Shown: one piece after another, positions 1 through 9,075 of the stretch
Layout: each line of letters starts with the position of its first letter
Numbering within the stretch: position 1 is the stretch's first letter
NCBI RefSeq assembly: GCF_000331535.1
Contig: NZ_AMZN01000084.1
Location: 18,617-82,616, forward strand
DNA from: Fulvivirga imtechensis AK7
GTDB lineage: Bacteria; Bacteroidota; Bacteroidia; Cytophagales; Cyclobacteriaceae
DNA length: 64,000 nucleotides
Direction: 5' to 3'
Notes under the pieces: generated by a model
What the model was told of the DNA's origin: nothing
The model's input: the letters and a program-made list of their open reading frames with translations, nothing else
Databases searched by the model: none
Program-made: the position numbers and the translations under genes

Positions 1-1111
1 TAATTACATCTTTATTATCGCTCCATGGTTCTCTGCCAGACCAATGATCGTCAAATACTTTTTGCAGATCGGCCATATGGGTTTGCATGGCTTCCTCTGC
101 TGATTTTTGCATTCGGGAATCTATAGTAGTGTAAATTTTAAGTCCGTCTGTGTAGAGGTTGTAGTCGGAACCGTCAGGTTTCTGATGCTTTTCGCACCAT
201 TTTTCGAGTTGTTGTCTTAACTGTTCGCGGAAATAAGTGGCAATACCTGTGTTATGGGTTATTTTTGTATAATCGAGCTTGAGGGGCAGCGCACTAATGG
301 AATCATACTGCTGATCATTCAGATAGCCATACCTGGCCATTTGCATAAGCACTACATTTCGTCTGTTGAGCGCATTTTCGGGATATATTCTGGGGTTATA
401 GGTGTGGTTGGCTTTAAGCATACCTACCAAAACGGCAGCCTCCTGTATGCTGAGTTTCGATATTTTTTTGTTGAAGAATCTTTTAGCCGCCATTTCTACC
501 CCGAATACATTATCTCCGAAAGGAACAGTGTTTAGATAGAGCAGGAGCACCTCTTCTTTGGTGTAGATTTCCTCCAGCCGATGCGCAATGATAGCTTCTT
601 TAGCCTTGTTAACCGGTACGCTCAACCATCCGTTATCCTTCCGGGGAAAAAGGTTCTTAGCCAATTGTTGGCTTAAAGTGCTTCCACCTCCTGAAGTTCT
701 GTCAAGAAGTAGTATGGTTTTGAAGAATACCCGGGCCAGACTGCGGTAATCAATGCCTTCATGATCAAAAAAACGGGCATCTTCTGTGGCTATAAGCGCG
801 TTTATCAGATGTTCAGGGACCTCTTCATACCGGATCCTGGTTCTTTCCTGAATAAAAAATCTCCCTAACAACACGCTATCGGCACTGTAAATTTCAGTGG
901 CTGTGTTATTTTCTATCTTTTTCAGGGTTTCCGTTGCGGGTAATTTCCCGAAAAAGCCGGCTTTAACTGAAAAGAAGAATATAAAGAAAGCAGTTGCCAG
1001 TATTCCTATTGCAATACCTGCTATTTTTAATGCCTGACGGCCTATGACTTTATACTTTCTTCTGGTTCCCTTCTTTTTTGTCTTCTCCTTCTTCAATTCG
1101 TGTTTGGCCAT
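1..1111 (-). CDS. Class A penicillin-binding protein (PBP1A type), 3' part outside window
   Basis: Bifunctional peptidoglycan synthase; only the first 370 residues are inside the window and the frame is open to base 1. Seen: a basic N-terminal cytoplasmic tail, one membrane helix (about 29-49), then a GT51 glycosyltransferase domain with the catalytic motif ATEDARFFDHEG (Glu110 is the expected general base) and GGSTLSQQLAKN (about 147-158). The transpeptidase domain with SxxK, SxN and KTG would lie outside the window. The ATG at 1111 is 4 nt after the stop of the leucine-rich-repeat gene, so the two are probably co-transcribed. The family assignment is firm; which PBP1 paralogue it is cannot be decided from half the protein. 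Confidence 0.93.
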   Translation of the reverse strand, partial: MAKHELKKEKTKKKGTRRKYKVIGRQALKIAGIAIGILATAFFIFFFSVKAGFFGKLPATETLKKIENNTATEIYSADSVLLGRFFIQERTRIRYEEVPEHLINALIATEDARFFDHEGIDYRSLARVFFKTILLLDRTSGGGSTLSQQLAKNLFPRKDNGWLSVPVNKAKEAIIAHRLEEIYTKEEVLLLYLNTVPFGDNVFGVEMAAKRFFNKKISKLSIQEAAVLVGMLKANHTYNPRIYPENALNRRNVVLMQMARYGYLNDQQYDSISALPLKLDYTKITHNTGIATYFREQLRQQLEKWCEKHQKPDGSDYNLYTDGLKIYTTIDSRMQKSAEEAMQTHMADLQKVFDDHWSGREPWSDNKDVI

Positions 1112-1115
1112 TGCG

Positions 1116-3560
1116 TCAGTAATATATAACGTTACACTCCGGGTTGGAGCGTCTAAAAGCTTCTACTCTTTTTTTGGAAATTCGGGTATTGTAGCATTTC
1201 AGTACTTTTAATCCCAAATGTTCCACTTCATCCAGACGTTTTACGGAGGTGTTGGAAATATCCAGTACTCTTAGTTCCGTGAGATCATCAAGATATTTGA
1301 GCCTACTCACCTGCGTGCCGGAGCAGTTTAATTCCTGAAGTTGGGAAAGCCCGGCTATAGCTTTAAGATCGTCAACAGATGTATTTGAAATATCTAATAT
1401 TTTAATATTTCTGAAGTGGGCGACCGGATTAATATTTCCTAACGGACTTCGCGTTGCCTGTAATATTTCTATACTTTTCAATGCTGCCAAAGGTGAGAGG
1501 TCGGCAACTGCAGTGCCGGAAAATCTTAGCTCTTTTAGTTGAAGGAAATCCTTAAGCGGCAGCAGGTCCCTGATGTTGGCGTCAGAGAATTGTACTACCG
1601 GAAGTGCAATAAGCCTGTGAAGCTGTTCCGCTGAAGGGGTTGCGCTCACGGTCGTCTGCACGGAAAATACATTTTTCCATTCTTGCTCAAGACCTTCCCA
1701 CCACGACAGCAGGTACTCTGATTTGAACAGGACCAGAACCCCGTCCTGATGTTTTAAAAGCTCTTGTACATGAGTTTCATTTACCAGCGTATGATCAGCT
1801 TCTACCTTGGTGAGCCGTGTCAGCCCAAACAGTCCCGTAAGATTCGGTAGCTTTGTTTTGTTGGCCTTGAATGTTTTCAGATTATCCAGAGTGGATATAG
1901 GTTGAAAGTCAGTGATATTGGTGCCGGATATGTCTAAATACTGAATGTTTCTCATCCCCTCAAGGGGCGAGAGGCTTTCCACAGCCGTGTTACTTATATT
2001 TACCTTCTCCGCTTTCCTCAGTTTTGACAATGGTTCGATGTCGCCAATGTATACATTGCCGGCAATATTGATAGAGTCAATATTCGTAACCTTGGCCAGT
2101 TCCTCTTTAGTGGGTTTGCCATTGCCAATGTGAGCAAATTGCTTGAAAATATTTTGCCAGGCTACAGACAGACCGACCCACCAGGTTTTAAGGTCTTCGG
2201 ATTCAAAAATGACCAGAACCCCGGGATTAGCGGCCATAAAGTTCTGCGCAGCTTCCTTAGTGATCAGGGTCACATCGCAATATACACGCTCCAGTTGGGG
2301 CTGATCATTCAGCGCAGCAAGCGATGAAACTGTTGTATAATTTATAGAAAGCACCTTCAGGTTCTTTAACTGGCTGAGGGGCTCAAGGGATGATACGGGA
2401 GTGCTATCTGCCCTGATGGTTTCCAGCTTTGTCAGTTGGCCTAAAGAGGCCAGGGTGTTGACATTAGTATTGGTGATATTCACTTCCTTTAAAGTATTTA
2501 CTGTAGTGATGTCATCCAGATTGAAGATGGGTGTATGCGATATGTTCACAATTTCCAACTCCGGGAGAGAAGAGAGCGGGGAAAGGTCCGAAACATTTGT
2601 TCCGCTTAAGTTCAAAGTCCGCAGTTTAACCAATCGCTTAACAGTTGTAATATCTTCAATCTGAGTATTTTGCAGCTCCAGGTACTGTATGGCATGGGCA
2701 TATTTCAGTGGCTCCAGGTTTTTAACCTGCGTATTTGATATGATCAGTTCCTCTAGTTTGGTGAGGTTCCTGATAGGGGTGAGGTCTTCTATATTCGTAT
2801 TGGATATGTCGAGCCTCTTCAGGTGAGTAAGCTGTGCAAGAGGTTCAATGTTAGTAATGTACCGGTTACCGGAAATATCCAGCGCTTCAATTTGCGAGAT
2901 AAGTTTGATGTCGGTGTCGGTAGCGGTCTGTGTTAGCTCTACCTTTCTTTTAAAGATAGCCTTCCATTCAAAAGAAAGGTCATTCCACCAGCGAGCCAGC
3001 GCTTCTTTTTGATTAAGCTCATTGGTATAGATACTTACAATCTTAAGATCTTGTGACTCCGGGTTAAGGTTAACTTCAATGAATCTCTTTTGTGTATTGT
3101 TCACAGAGTCGCCTTCAACATCAATACCTTGTAAATGCCGTATCAATGATACTTTGAAGAATAGCTCGCCATCTTCATTGATATAATGGCTAATATCTTC
3201 AGTGGTGAAATCAAATTTTACCCCTTTAAAGAAAAAATCTACATCTTTAAGATATGCCTGTACATTTTTATTGGTAATTACATCCCTGTTTTCATCCAGG
3301 TCATCTTCAATCTGCACCTGGCTGTCTCTGAAAATTTTGACATAGCTTTGATTGACGATAACATCTTTATCGCGGGCTGATGTAGAACGATTGCCGAGCG
3401 TGTTCAACACATACTCCAGAAAGGCGATAATATCTTTCACCTTTTCCTCCTGTGCGGCAATTTGCTTCTGTTCAACATTGCTCTGGCCTTTGGAATAATT
3501 AAAAATACACGCTAAGCAAAGTGAGAAGAGTCCAACGACAATGGATTTACTTATCTTCAT
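1116..3560 (-). CDS. Secreted leucine-rich-repeat protein with three WW-capped LRR blocks
   Basis: 814 residues beginning with a signal peptide that ends near SKGQ. Residues about 30-185 form a non-repetitive domain resembling the product of the upstream 195-residue gene. The rest is three modules, each opening with a WW-x2-L-x3-W-x2-(I/V)F motif (Trp pairs at 191-192, 460-461 and 620-621) followed by 22-residue leucine-rich repeats of the xLxxLxISNTxVxDLxPL kind. Bacterial LRR proteins of this sort are usually binding or scaffold proteins; no enzyme motif is visible. It overlaps the previous gene by 14 nt and sits 4 nt before the PBP gene, which suggests a periplasmic role linked to wall synthesis (inference). 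No ligand can be named. Confidence 0.85.
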   Translation of the reverse strand: MKISKSIVVGLFSLCLACIFNYSKGQSNVEQKQIAAQEEKVKDIIAFLEYVLNTLGNRSTSARDKDVIVNQSYVKIFRDSQVQIEDDLDENRDVITNKNVQAYLKDVDFFFKGVKFDFTTEDISHYINEDGELFFKVSLIRHLQGIDVEGDSVNNTQKRFIEVNLNPESQDLKIVSIYTNELNQKEALARWWNDLSFEWKAIFKRKVELTQTATDTDIKLISQIEALDISGNRYITNIEPLAQLTHLKRLDISNTNIEDLTPIRNLTKLEELIISNTQVKNLEPLKYAHAIQYLELQNTQIEDITTVKRLVKLRTLNLSGTNVSDLSPLSSLPELEIVNISHTPIFNLDDITTVNTLKEVNITNTNVNTLASLGQLTKLETIRADSTPVSSLEPLSQLKNLKVLSINYTTVSSLAALNDQPQLERVYCDVTLITKEAAQNFMAANPGVLVIFESEDLKTWWVGLSVAWQNIFKQFAHIGNGKPTKEELAKVTNIDSINIAGNVYIGDIEPLSKLRKAEKVNISNTAVESLSPLEGMRNIQYLDISGTNITDFQPISTLDNLKTFKANKTKLPNLTGLFGLTRLTKVEADHTLVNETHVQELLKHQDGVLVLFKSEYLLSWWEGLEQEWKNVFSVQTTVSATPSAEQLHRLIALPVVQFSDANIRDLLPLKDFLQLKELRFSGTAVADLSPLAALKSIEILQATRSPLGNINPVAHFRNIKILDISNTSVDDLKAIAGLSQLQELNCSGTQVSRLKYLDDLTELRVLDISNTSVKRLDEVEHLGLKVLKCYNTRISKKRVEAFRRSNPECNVIYY

Positions 3561-4383
3561 AGTAGATGTACTTTCTTAAAAGGTCTTTATCCTTATCAGC
3601 CACCTTGACTAAATTTGATATAAGCCAACCCGTATTGTAGCCCGGGCGGTTAAATTCAGATAGCTCAAAATACCAGTTGTCAATCTGAAAGAAATGGAAC
3701 TTCACGTGGCGAATGGTTTTAAATTTGAGATTGCCCATTTTTATTTCGTATAAAAATAAGCTGAGGTAATCAGGTTTGTAATCCCTTACTACAAATCGAT
3801 CCACTGTTGATTCATCCTGAAATACCTTTCTCAGATTCATAAAGTCAAGTTCATGACTGAGCGGATGCAGGAATTTACCGTGTTGGGTGGTGTCTCTTTT
3901 CAGGTAATCACGGAAAGCATCAGAATATACTTTTGAAATAACCCATTTATAGCCCAACCGTTCTTGTTCGAGCTTCATAAAAAGAATAAAGGTCCGGTCC
4001 TTGCCTTTATAATTAAAGGTAGTGGTGACCTCTGAAAACCACTCTCCTTCGTGAAAGTCAAGGATTACCGGATTGTTTCTATTGGTGACATACTCAATAA
4101 ATTCTTTTTTGAGTTCATCATGGATGCCTCGGTTATCTGCATCAAAAAGGATAGTGATATAATTTTTTCGAAGCTTTGGACTTCTGAATTCTTTATCGCG
4201 GGAGTAATACCGCTCGCCACGTTCATCTTCCTCCCCATTGAAGCGCCTGAAAAACTGGTTGACCTGTTTAGTTTCAGCGTATAATTTACTCTCATCATCC
4301 ATATCACTCACAATTTGTGCCTGTGAGTGTATGGAGATGAAAAATGTGGTAAGATATAAAAAGGGAATCGTTATATACCTCAT
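3547..4383 (-). CDS. Exported protein of unknown function (278 aa)
   Basis: Not recognised. It starts with a typical signal peptide (hydrophobic stretch 5-20, cleavage near SQAQ), followed by a soluble alpha/beta domain rich in charged and aromatic residues. A segment near the middle (GYKWVISKVYSD) looks like the strand-rich core of small NTF2-like or DUF domains found in other Bacteroidota secreted proteins. Its start overlaps the stop of the 195-aa gene by 4 nt (ATGA) and its end overlaps the LRR gene by 14 nt, so the three are translationally coupled. It is probably periplasmic or surface-exposed and works with the LRR protein and PBP. Confidence 0.75.
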   Translation of the reverse strand: MRYITIPFLYLTTFFISIHSQAQIVSDMDDESKLYAETKQVNQFFRRFNGEEDERGERYYSRDKEFRSPKLRKNYITILFDADNRGIHDELKKEFIEYVTNRNNPVILDFHEGEWFSEVTTTFNYKGKDRTFILFMKLEQERLGYKWVISKVYSDAFRDYLKRDTTQHGKFLHPLSHELDFMNLRKVFQDESTVDRFVVRDYKPDYLSLFLYEIKMGNLKFKTIRHVKFHFFQIDNWYFELSEFNRPGYNTGWLISNLVKVADKDKDLLRKYIYYEDK

Positions 4384-4967
4384 GCTGTGGTTTCAGTCAC
4401 TCTGATATCACCTAACAATACATCCCAGAACTCAACAGTTCTTCCCTGGATCTGGGTCTTTTTCCTTTCTACATATATGGTAATATCTTTTTTGGTGGTG
4501 TCTTTATAGGTCAGTCCGTCATCCGATTCTCCTTCGAATCTCTGATAGATCGTTACCACGCCAACATATCGGCCATCGGGCTGACGCTCCAGATCGCTGA
4601 TATAATGAATATTGTACCACCTGATCTTTACGCGGTCATAGTTCAGCGCCATCAGACGCTCGAAATACTGGCGTACTTTATAATAGTTGATCTCTTCTCT
4701 ATTTAGAGACGACACTCCTATCTCGCTATCGTCAGCAAATAGTTCCGAAGCCCGGTCCATTACCCGGTTAGCTTCTGAGAAGGGCGTTTGTTTATTTCCA
4801 ATGATACTGATGTACTTACTGAGATCCCTTACTTTTTCCAGCGCCAGTGAATCAATGGCCTGCTTTCGTTCGGGGCTTATATTGTCATTTTGCGCTGATA
4901 GCGAACCCACTATAAAGGAGCAAAATAACATTGCTACAAGAAGTTTATTTTTATACATAGTTGACAT
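4380..4967 (-). CDS. Exported protein related to the LRR protein's N-terminal domain
   Basis: 195 residues with a signal peptide (cleavage near SLSAQ). Function not known. The mature part follows the same order of motifs as the N-terminal domain of the 814-aa LRR protein downstream: a V-x-D helix ending in a GN-x2-T turn, a D-x-IEV/IGV-SSLN-like strand, then a conserved V-x2-Y segment and a late strand. I infer that the two share a domain. It is the second gene of the operon, 24 nt after the lipoprotein gene and overlapping the next by 4 nt. No catalytic residues were recognised. Confidence 0.75.
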   Translation of the reverse strand: MSTMYKNKLLVAMLFCSFIVGSLSAQNDNISPERKQAIDSLALEKVRDLSKYISIIGNKQTPFSEANRVMDRASELFADDSEIGVSSLNREEINYYKVRQYFERLMALNYDRVKIRWYNIHYISDLERQPDGRYVGVVTIYQRFEGESDDGLTYKDTTKKDITIYVERKKTQIQGRTVEFWDVLLGDIRVTETTA

Positions 4968-4991
4968 TACTTTTCTCTTTCTGAATGAAAA

Positions 4992-5519
4992 TTATTTCTG
5001 CTTAACAAGTTCTATCTCCGTGATCTTTCCCCTGGAATCAACCTGAAGATCACCAATTGTATTGATATTCTTCTTTTGGTCTTTCAGATAGTTGAGGTAC
5101 TCCTTAATGGTAGTAGGACGGTCATAATCTTTTTGTCCGCCCGACTCACTGATAACGATAAGCACGGGAGTTTGAGGTGAAGCAAACATAGTCAACGCTT
5201 CATCAATACTTTGATTGGCAGAGGTGATGCTATTGGCGTTGGCAATAGCTTCAAAATACATTTCCAGTTTTTGTGCAGGCGCCTCCGCTTCGGCCCGCGC
5301 TTTTTCTCTGGCTAATCTTTCTTCTTCAGCTCTCCTTCTTTCTTCTTCCTCTGCTCTTAGTTTGGCTTCTTGTTCCATTCTGGCTTTTTCAGCTTCAGCA
5401 TCAGAAACGTCACCTGCTTTCTTTTTGCTTTTGCAGCCAGCTCCACCGATCATCATTATCGCCACCAAAGCTAGCATGATAATCCTGGATAAGCGGAATA
5501 AATTGTTCATTTTTAACAT
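4992..5519 (-). CDS. Lipoprotein with charged coiled coil, first gene of envelope operon
   Basis: 175 residues. The N-terminus is a lipoprotein signal peptide ending in the lipobox GGAGC (Cys about 29), then a strongly charged Glu/Arg/Ala helix (about 40-80, EEEERRRAEEERLAREKA) predicted to be a coiled coil, then a compact C-terminal domain (about 85-175). The upstream ATG gives MLKMNN; the in-frame ATG 9 nt later (MNNLFRL) is an equally good start. An intrinsic terminator at 5677-5708 separates it from the upstream gene, so transcription of the five-gene envelope operon probably starts between 5520 and 5676. Function unknown. Confidence 0.75.
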   Translation of the reverse strand: MLKMNNLFRLSRIIMLALVAIMMIGGAGCKSKKKAGDVSDAEAEKARMEQEAKLRAEEEERRRAEEERLAREKARAEAEAPAQKLEMYFEAIANANSITSANQSIDEALTMFASPQTPVLIVISESGGQKDYDRPTTIKEYLNYLKDQKKNINTIGDLQVDSRGKITEIELVKQK

Positions 5520-5676
5520 AAGATCTTAAGATTTTTTTTTGTTGATTGTTTTTCTTTTTACAGTAAATAATATGCCAACTATTTCTCTGTATCTTAAGAG
5601 ATTGCAGTGGCGGATTTCGGTACAGGTTGTTGTTTGTTTAAAACGAGAAATGTGGAAAATAGTACACATGTTTCTC

Positions 5677-5708
5677 AAAAAAAAGAGGGCCCCATTTGAA
5701 CCCTCTTT
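5677..5708 (-). terminator. Intrinsic terminator after the 299-aa lipoprotein gene
   Basis: On the minus strand AAAGAGGG and CCCTCTTT pair around a short loop and run directly into eight T residues. It lies 36 nt past the stop of the lipoprotein gene and before the envelope operon, so it isolates the two units. Confidence 0.75.
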
Positions 5709-5744
5709 GGTTTTCCTGGTTTACAGGTTTATAATAGTGGTTGC

Positions 5745-6644
5745 TTAGTTTACCATTACCACCAGGTATTTTGATGAATTCCAGAATTTGTCAGGATCAA
5801 GGATCACAAGCTTTTCAACTTTATCTTCTTCATTTCTTTTCAATTCATAAGAATCCTCCGGGTGAGTAGTTACTAACTCTATTTTCTTAGCGTATACAGG
5901 TATGTCATTGACTTTTGTAATATCAATTTTGCTGAACGCTTTGTCGTTGAAGTCGGTTCTTAGCTTTTCAGTTCTTCCAATTCCAAGAATACCTCCTTCC
6001 TTAGTCACCACTTTTTCACCTTCCAGGTCTTTATATGTACCTATTGCCACGTAAGCGGTGTTGAGCGCTTCTATTTGGTTGGCAATTTTTTCACTTTGAC
6101 TGGCTATGGTTTCTGTGTTGCTGGTGTACGCGTTGGATAATGTATCAACTGTATAGGTCAGTGTTTCTACATTTTTTGTCAGTTGCTCTCTTTCCACATT
6201 CAGTCTTTCCAGGTCTTCTTTTAGAGCCACCAGCTCCCCGTCTTTTTCCTGCAGCCTTCTGTTTAGGTTAGCCACCAAACGCTTAAACTCTTTACTGTCT
6301 GTGTTGAGCTTAGACTGGAGCTCTTCCATTTTTTGTCTGTTTTCGGCCATCAACGTATTGATTGCCTGAATATCTCTGACAATAGCTTCTTTGGCATTGG
6401 CTGGTGCTTGTACGTTGTCACCGGTGCTTACACTAATCTGCTCTTCCCTTTGCTTGATCTCTTTCAGATTGTTTTCAATGTCATTAAAGGTCTTCATATA
6501 AGCCTCTAACTCAGTGCTCAATTCCTGTTTCTGGGTAGACAACTCCTGGTTTTGTGCTGTGAGCTCATCTACCTTCTTTTGATTACAAGCCACAAAAACC
6601 GGGGCTAATAATAATACTACTATATACTTCTTCATAGTTCTCAT
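5745..6644 (-). CDS. Coiled-coil lipoprotein (299 aa)
   Basis: The lipoprotein signal peptide ends in the lipobox FVAC (Cys about 20). Residues about 25-200 are almost continuous heptad-like helix rich in Glu, Gln, Lys and Leu, with NxxL and LNxxxxEL periodicity: a long coiled coil. The last ~95 residues form a small globular domain (YVAIGTYKDLEGEKVV, then a GGILGIGRTEKL turn) seen in many Bacteroidota coiled-coil lipoproteins. It is probably a structural or anchoring envelope component. ATG at 6644 (MRTMKKY) or 6635 (MKKY) are both possible; the second gives a more usual signal peptide. It has its own terminator and is not obviously co-transcribed with neighbours. Confidence 0.75.
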   Translation of the reverse strand: MRTMKKYIVVLLLAPVFVACNQKKVDELTAQNQELSTQKQELSTELEAYMKTFNDIENNLKEIKQREEQISVSTGDNVQAPANAKEAIVRDIQAINTLMAENRQKMEELQSKLNTDSKEFKRLVANLNRRLQEKDGELVALKEDLERLNVEREQLTKNVETLTYTVDTLSNAYTSNTETIASQSEKIANQIEALNTAYVAIGTYKDLEGEKVVTKEGGILGIGRTEKLRTDFNDKAFSKIDITKVNDIPVYAKKIELVTTHPEDSYELKRNEEDKVEKLVILDPDKFWNSSKYLVVMVN

Positions 6645-6682
6645 CGTTTTAACAATTATTGTTTTTAATTATTCATTTTAAT

Positions 6683-6708
6683 TGGCGCAGTACAAAAGGG
6701 CTGCGCCA
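6683..6708 (-). terminator. Hairpin after the short receiver gene
   Basis: TGGCGCAG and CTGCGCCA form an 8-bp stem with a 10-nt loop, 9 nt past the stop of the response regulator. The run of T after it on the minus strand is poor, so it may be a weak or Rho-assisted terminator or an mRNA end stabiliser. Confidence 0.45.
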
Positions 6709-6716
6709 TTTCCCTT

Positions 6717-7154
6717 TTATATGTAGTGGTCTAAAATTTTATCTCTGATCGCTCTTCTTAAGGTGGCGGATAACCGTACCATTGTATCTTCGTCCTTTAC
6801 TATGTATTCGTAAATACCTATCTGAAAAAGCTGTATCGCAATGTCCTGGTCTTTTTGGCCGGAGATAATGATCACTTTACAATCTTCACAGAAGCTGTTA
6901 ATAATCTTGAGCAATTCAGTACCCGAATAGGGCATTTGTCCTGAACTATCCTCCAGATAGTAATCCAACAACATGATATCAGTTCCCTTCTCGATATTGT
7001 TCAGACATTCCTTAGCAGAGCTATAGTGCCTGATATCAAAAGAAAGATTTGAATCTCCGTTGACCAGGTTATTTTTTATATGTTTTTTAAGTGATTCAGC
7101 ATAAAACTGATCATCTTCGGCTATTACTATCTTTATATTATTTAACAGGTTCAT
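6717..7154 (-). CDS. Stand-alone response regulator receiver (145 aa)
   Basis: A single REC domain with no output domain. Seen: acidic pair in IVIAEDDQF (about residues 13-17), phospho-acceptor Asp in MLLDYYLED (about 81-83), the Ser/Thr of the fifth strand region in VIIISGQ, and the conserved Lys in YIVKDED. Receivers without an output act as phosphate shuttles or sinks in phosphorelays. It lies downstream, on the same strand, of an NtrC-type regulator, a second receiver and a hybrid kinase, and I infer that it belongs to that relay. A 508-nt gap separates it from the NtrC gene, so it probably has its own promoter. Confidence 0.88.
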   Translation of the reverse strand: MNLLNNIKIVIAEDDQFYAESLKKHIKNNLVNGDSNLSFDIRHYSSAKECLNNIEKGTDIMLLDYYLEDSSGQMPYSGTELLKIINSFCEDCKVIIISGQKDQDIAIQLFQIGIYEYIVKDEDTMVRLSATLRRAIRDKILDHYI

Positions 7155-7662
7155 TTAGTTGGCTTTAGCATGTCTAATCTGACAGGTGCTATATGCCAAA
7201 ACTTGAGCCATTTTATTAAGTATCTGAAATTCAGAATCTTAACAAGATTGACAGGTCTGGAATTTTTTTCATTTTGACAACTTTTGTGAAAATGAAAAGA
7301 TGATCTGCGATTTTTCTCGGTAGTGGCTTGATGATCGCTAGAGGATAGGCGTCAGGCGGTTAAACTCAGGATAATGTTAAGCAAAGTCATTCAGATGGTG
7401 TTGATTGGCTAAGTTGTGAATAGTACCCTGAACTTAGTAAGATTCTTCATGCCTCCCCGAGGTAAGTTAAGGCAAGTTCGGGACAGGCAGAATGACCTTA
7501 AAAAGAAGTTTTTTAGTCTGTTTTATATGCGAATACTATTTAAGAGGTTCTACTATATCGAACTCACGTTAACTTAAGAGCAAACGAGTCCCCAGAGGGC
7601 CCCAGAGGGGGAAAATCTTTATAGCCCTTTCTTCAAATTAAGTAGGCCCGCAACGATTACCT
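7155..7662. other. Intergenic region, 508 bp, with a possible dispersed-repeat fragment
   Basis: No convincing gene. The stretch around 7440-7500 (cctccccgaggtaag through gttcgggacaggcagaatgacc) resembles, in inverted orientation, the GTCATxCTG...CGGGACAAG-type dispersed palindromes also seen at 20354-20451 and 46807-46929. I looked for a sigma-54 promoter (TGGCAC-N5-TTGC) because of the adjacent NtrC-type regulator and found none. The region should hold the promoter of the short receiver gene, but I cannot point to it. Confidence 0.4.
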
Positions 7663-9018
7663 TTAATCGTCATCATCAATTTTTTCATTTTTTAATACCC
7701 TGTATATGGTAGAGTATCCGATATCCAATTCCTTGGCAGCATCTTTAATGTTATTTTCGTGCTTTTTTAGGTATAGCTTGATTATTCGTGTTGTATGCTC
7801 CCTTAAAGTCATTCCTGATAACGGGGGATCGTACAACTCTTCATTGTTACTGAAGTTGATATCATCTTCTGTGATCTCTCCATTGTTGGACATCACCGTT
7901 GCCAACTCGACAATGGACTTTAGTTCACGGACATTGCCGGGAAAGCTGTAGTTCAGCAGCTTCTTCTGTGCTTTATTGCTCAGCACGGGTGGCTCTTGCT
8001 TATTTTCCTGACAAAAGCTGGTAATGAAATACTTTGCAAGGATGATAATATCCTTATTACGATTGCGCAAAGGAGGCATATCTACTGTGAGTCCAAAGAG
8101 CCGGTAGTATAGATCTTCTCTGAATTTCCCTGCTTTTACCTCTTGAAGTAGATTTTTATTGGTGGCTACAATGATGCGGCAGTCCGTTTTGATGGTTTTA
8201 TTGCTTCCGATTCTTGTCACCTCTTTTTCCTGAAGCGCACGTAGCAATTTGGCTTGTAGTGTCAGGTCCATTTCACCTATTTCATCAAGAAATAAAGTGC
8301 CTTTATCCGCTTCTTCAAATTTGCCTATTCTTCTGTAGTTGGCCCCGGTAAAAGCCCCTTTTTCGTGGCCAAAAAGCTCACTTTCAATCAGGTCTTTTGG
8401 TATGGCCGCCACATTAACAGGTACAAAAGGATAGTTTTTTCTGGTTGAGTTATAGTGGATAGCCTTTGCTGCCAGCTCCTTGCCCGTACCGGTCTCACCT
8501 GTTATGATAACGCTGATATTGTTGCCGATAGCTTTTTCCAAAAGGGAAAATACTTTCTTAATGCTGTCACTGCTTCCTATTATACTGTTTTCGAAACTGT
8601 ACTTTTTCTGTACTTCCTTTTGCAGCGTAGCCACCTTTTCCTTTAGGTGCGACTGCTTTCGGATGTTGCTAACGGTGTTAAGTAGCTTATCTCTGATATC
8701 GCGCGATTTTACGATATAATCGTATGCCCCCAGGTTGAGGAGGTTAACAGCGGTCTCTATTTTTTCTTGTTCGGAGATGATGATCACCTCAATGGCCGGA
8801 TTATAATCTTTTATTTTTCGAAGTACCTCCTCACCCTCCATGTCGGGTAAGCGGTAGTCGAGAGTAACAACATCCGGATTTTGGTCTAACTCATCGAGGA
8901 AAGACTTGGCGTTGTCAAATTTTCTGATCTCATAATCAGGATTAAGAGATAAATTGTAAGTGAGCAGTTCCCGATACCACTCGTCATCCTCGACTACGAA
9001 AATGGAAAATTTCGCCAT
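7663..9018 (-). CDS. Sigma-54-dependent response regulator, NtrC family
   Basis: 451 residues from ATG at 9018; an upstream in-frame GTG at 9024 would add two residues but ATG is preferred. Order: REC domain (1-120; EDDE acidic pocket, phospho-acceptor Asp about 54 in VVTLDYRLPDM), AAA+ sigma-54 interaction domain (about 140-375) with Walker A GETGTGKE, the sigma-54 contact loop GAFTGA, Walker B LFLDEIGEM and arginine-finger region, then a Fis-type helix-turn-helix (about 405-451, IKDAAKELDIGYSTIYRVLK). It activates sigma-54 promoters when phosphorylated. The hybrid kinase two genes upstream is the natural partner. The target promoters are not visible here. Confidence 0.93.
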   Translation of the reverse strand: MAKFSIFVVEDDEWYRELLTYNLSLNPDYEIRKFDNAKSFLDELDQNPDVVTLDYRLPDMEGEEVLRKIKDYNPAIEVIIISEQEKIETAVNLLNLGAYDYIVKSRDIRDKLLNTVSNIRKQSHLKEKVATLQKEVQKKYSFENSIIGSSDSIKKVFSLLEKAIGNNISVIITGETGTGKELAAKAIHYNSTRKNYPFVPVNVAAIPKDLIESELFGHEKGAFTGANYRRIGKFEEADKGTLFLDEIGEMDLTLQAKLLRALQEKEVTRIGSNKTIKTDCRIIVATNKNLLQEVKAGKFREDLYYRLFGLTVDMPPLRNRNKDIIILAKYFITSFCQENKQEPPVLSNKAQKKLLNYSFPGNVRELKSIVELATVMSNNGEITEDDINFSNNEELYDPPLSGMTLREHTTRIIKLYLKKHENNIKDAAKELDIGYSTIYRVLKNEKIDDDD

Positions 9019-9075
9019 TAACACTATGATTGGTTTCGACCATAAAATTAGACTTTATTATTACAGGTTAAAAAT

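Noticed and set aside
5215..5529. Leu/Ser-rich plus-strand frame opposite the first lipoprotein
   Set aside because: A mirror of the Glu/Arg-rich coiled-coil codons on the minus strand; low-complexity artefact.
7155..7662. Sigma-54 promoter between the NtrC-type regulator and the short receiver
   Set aside because: No TGGCAC-N5-TTGC match on either strand; the best candidates miss the TGC half.
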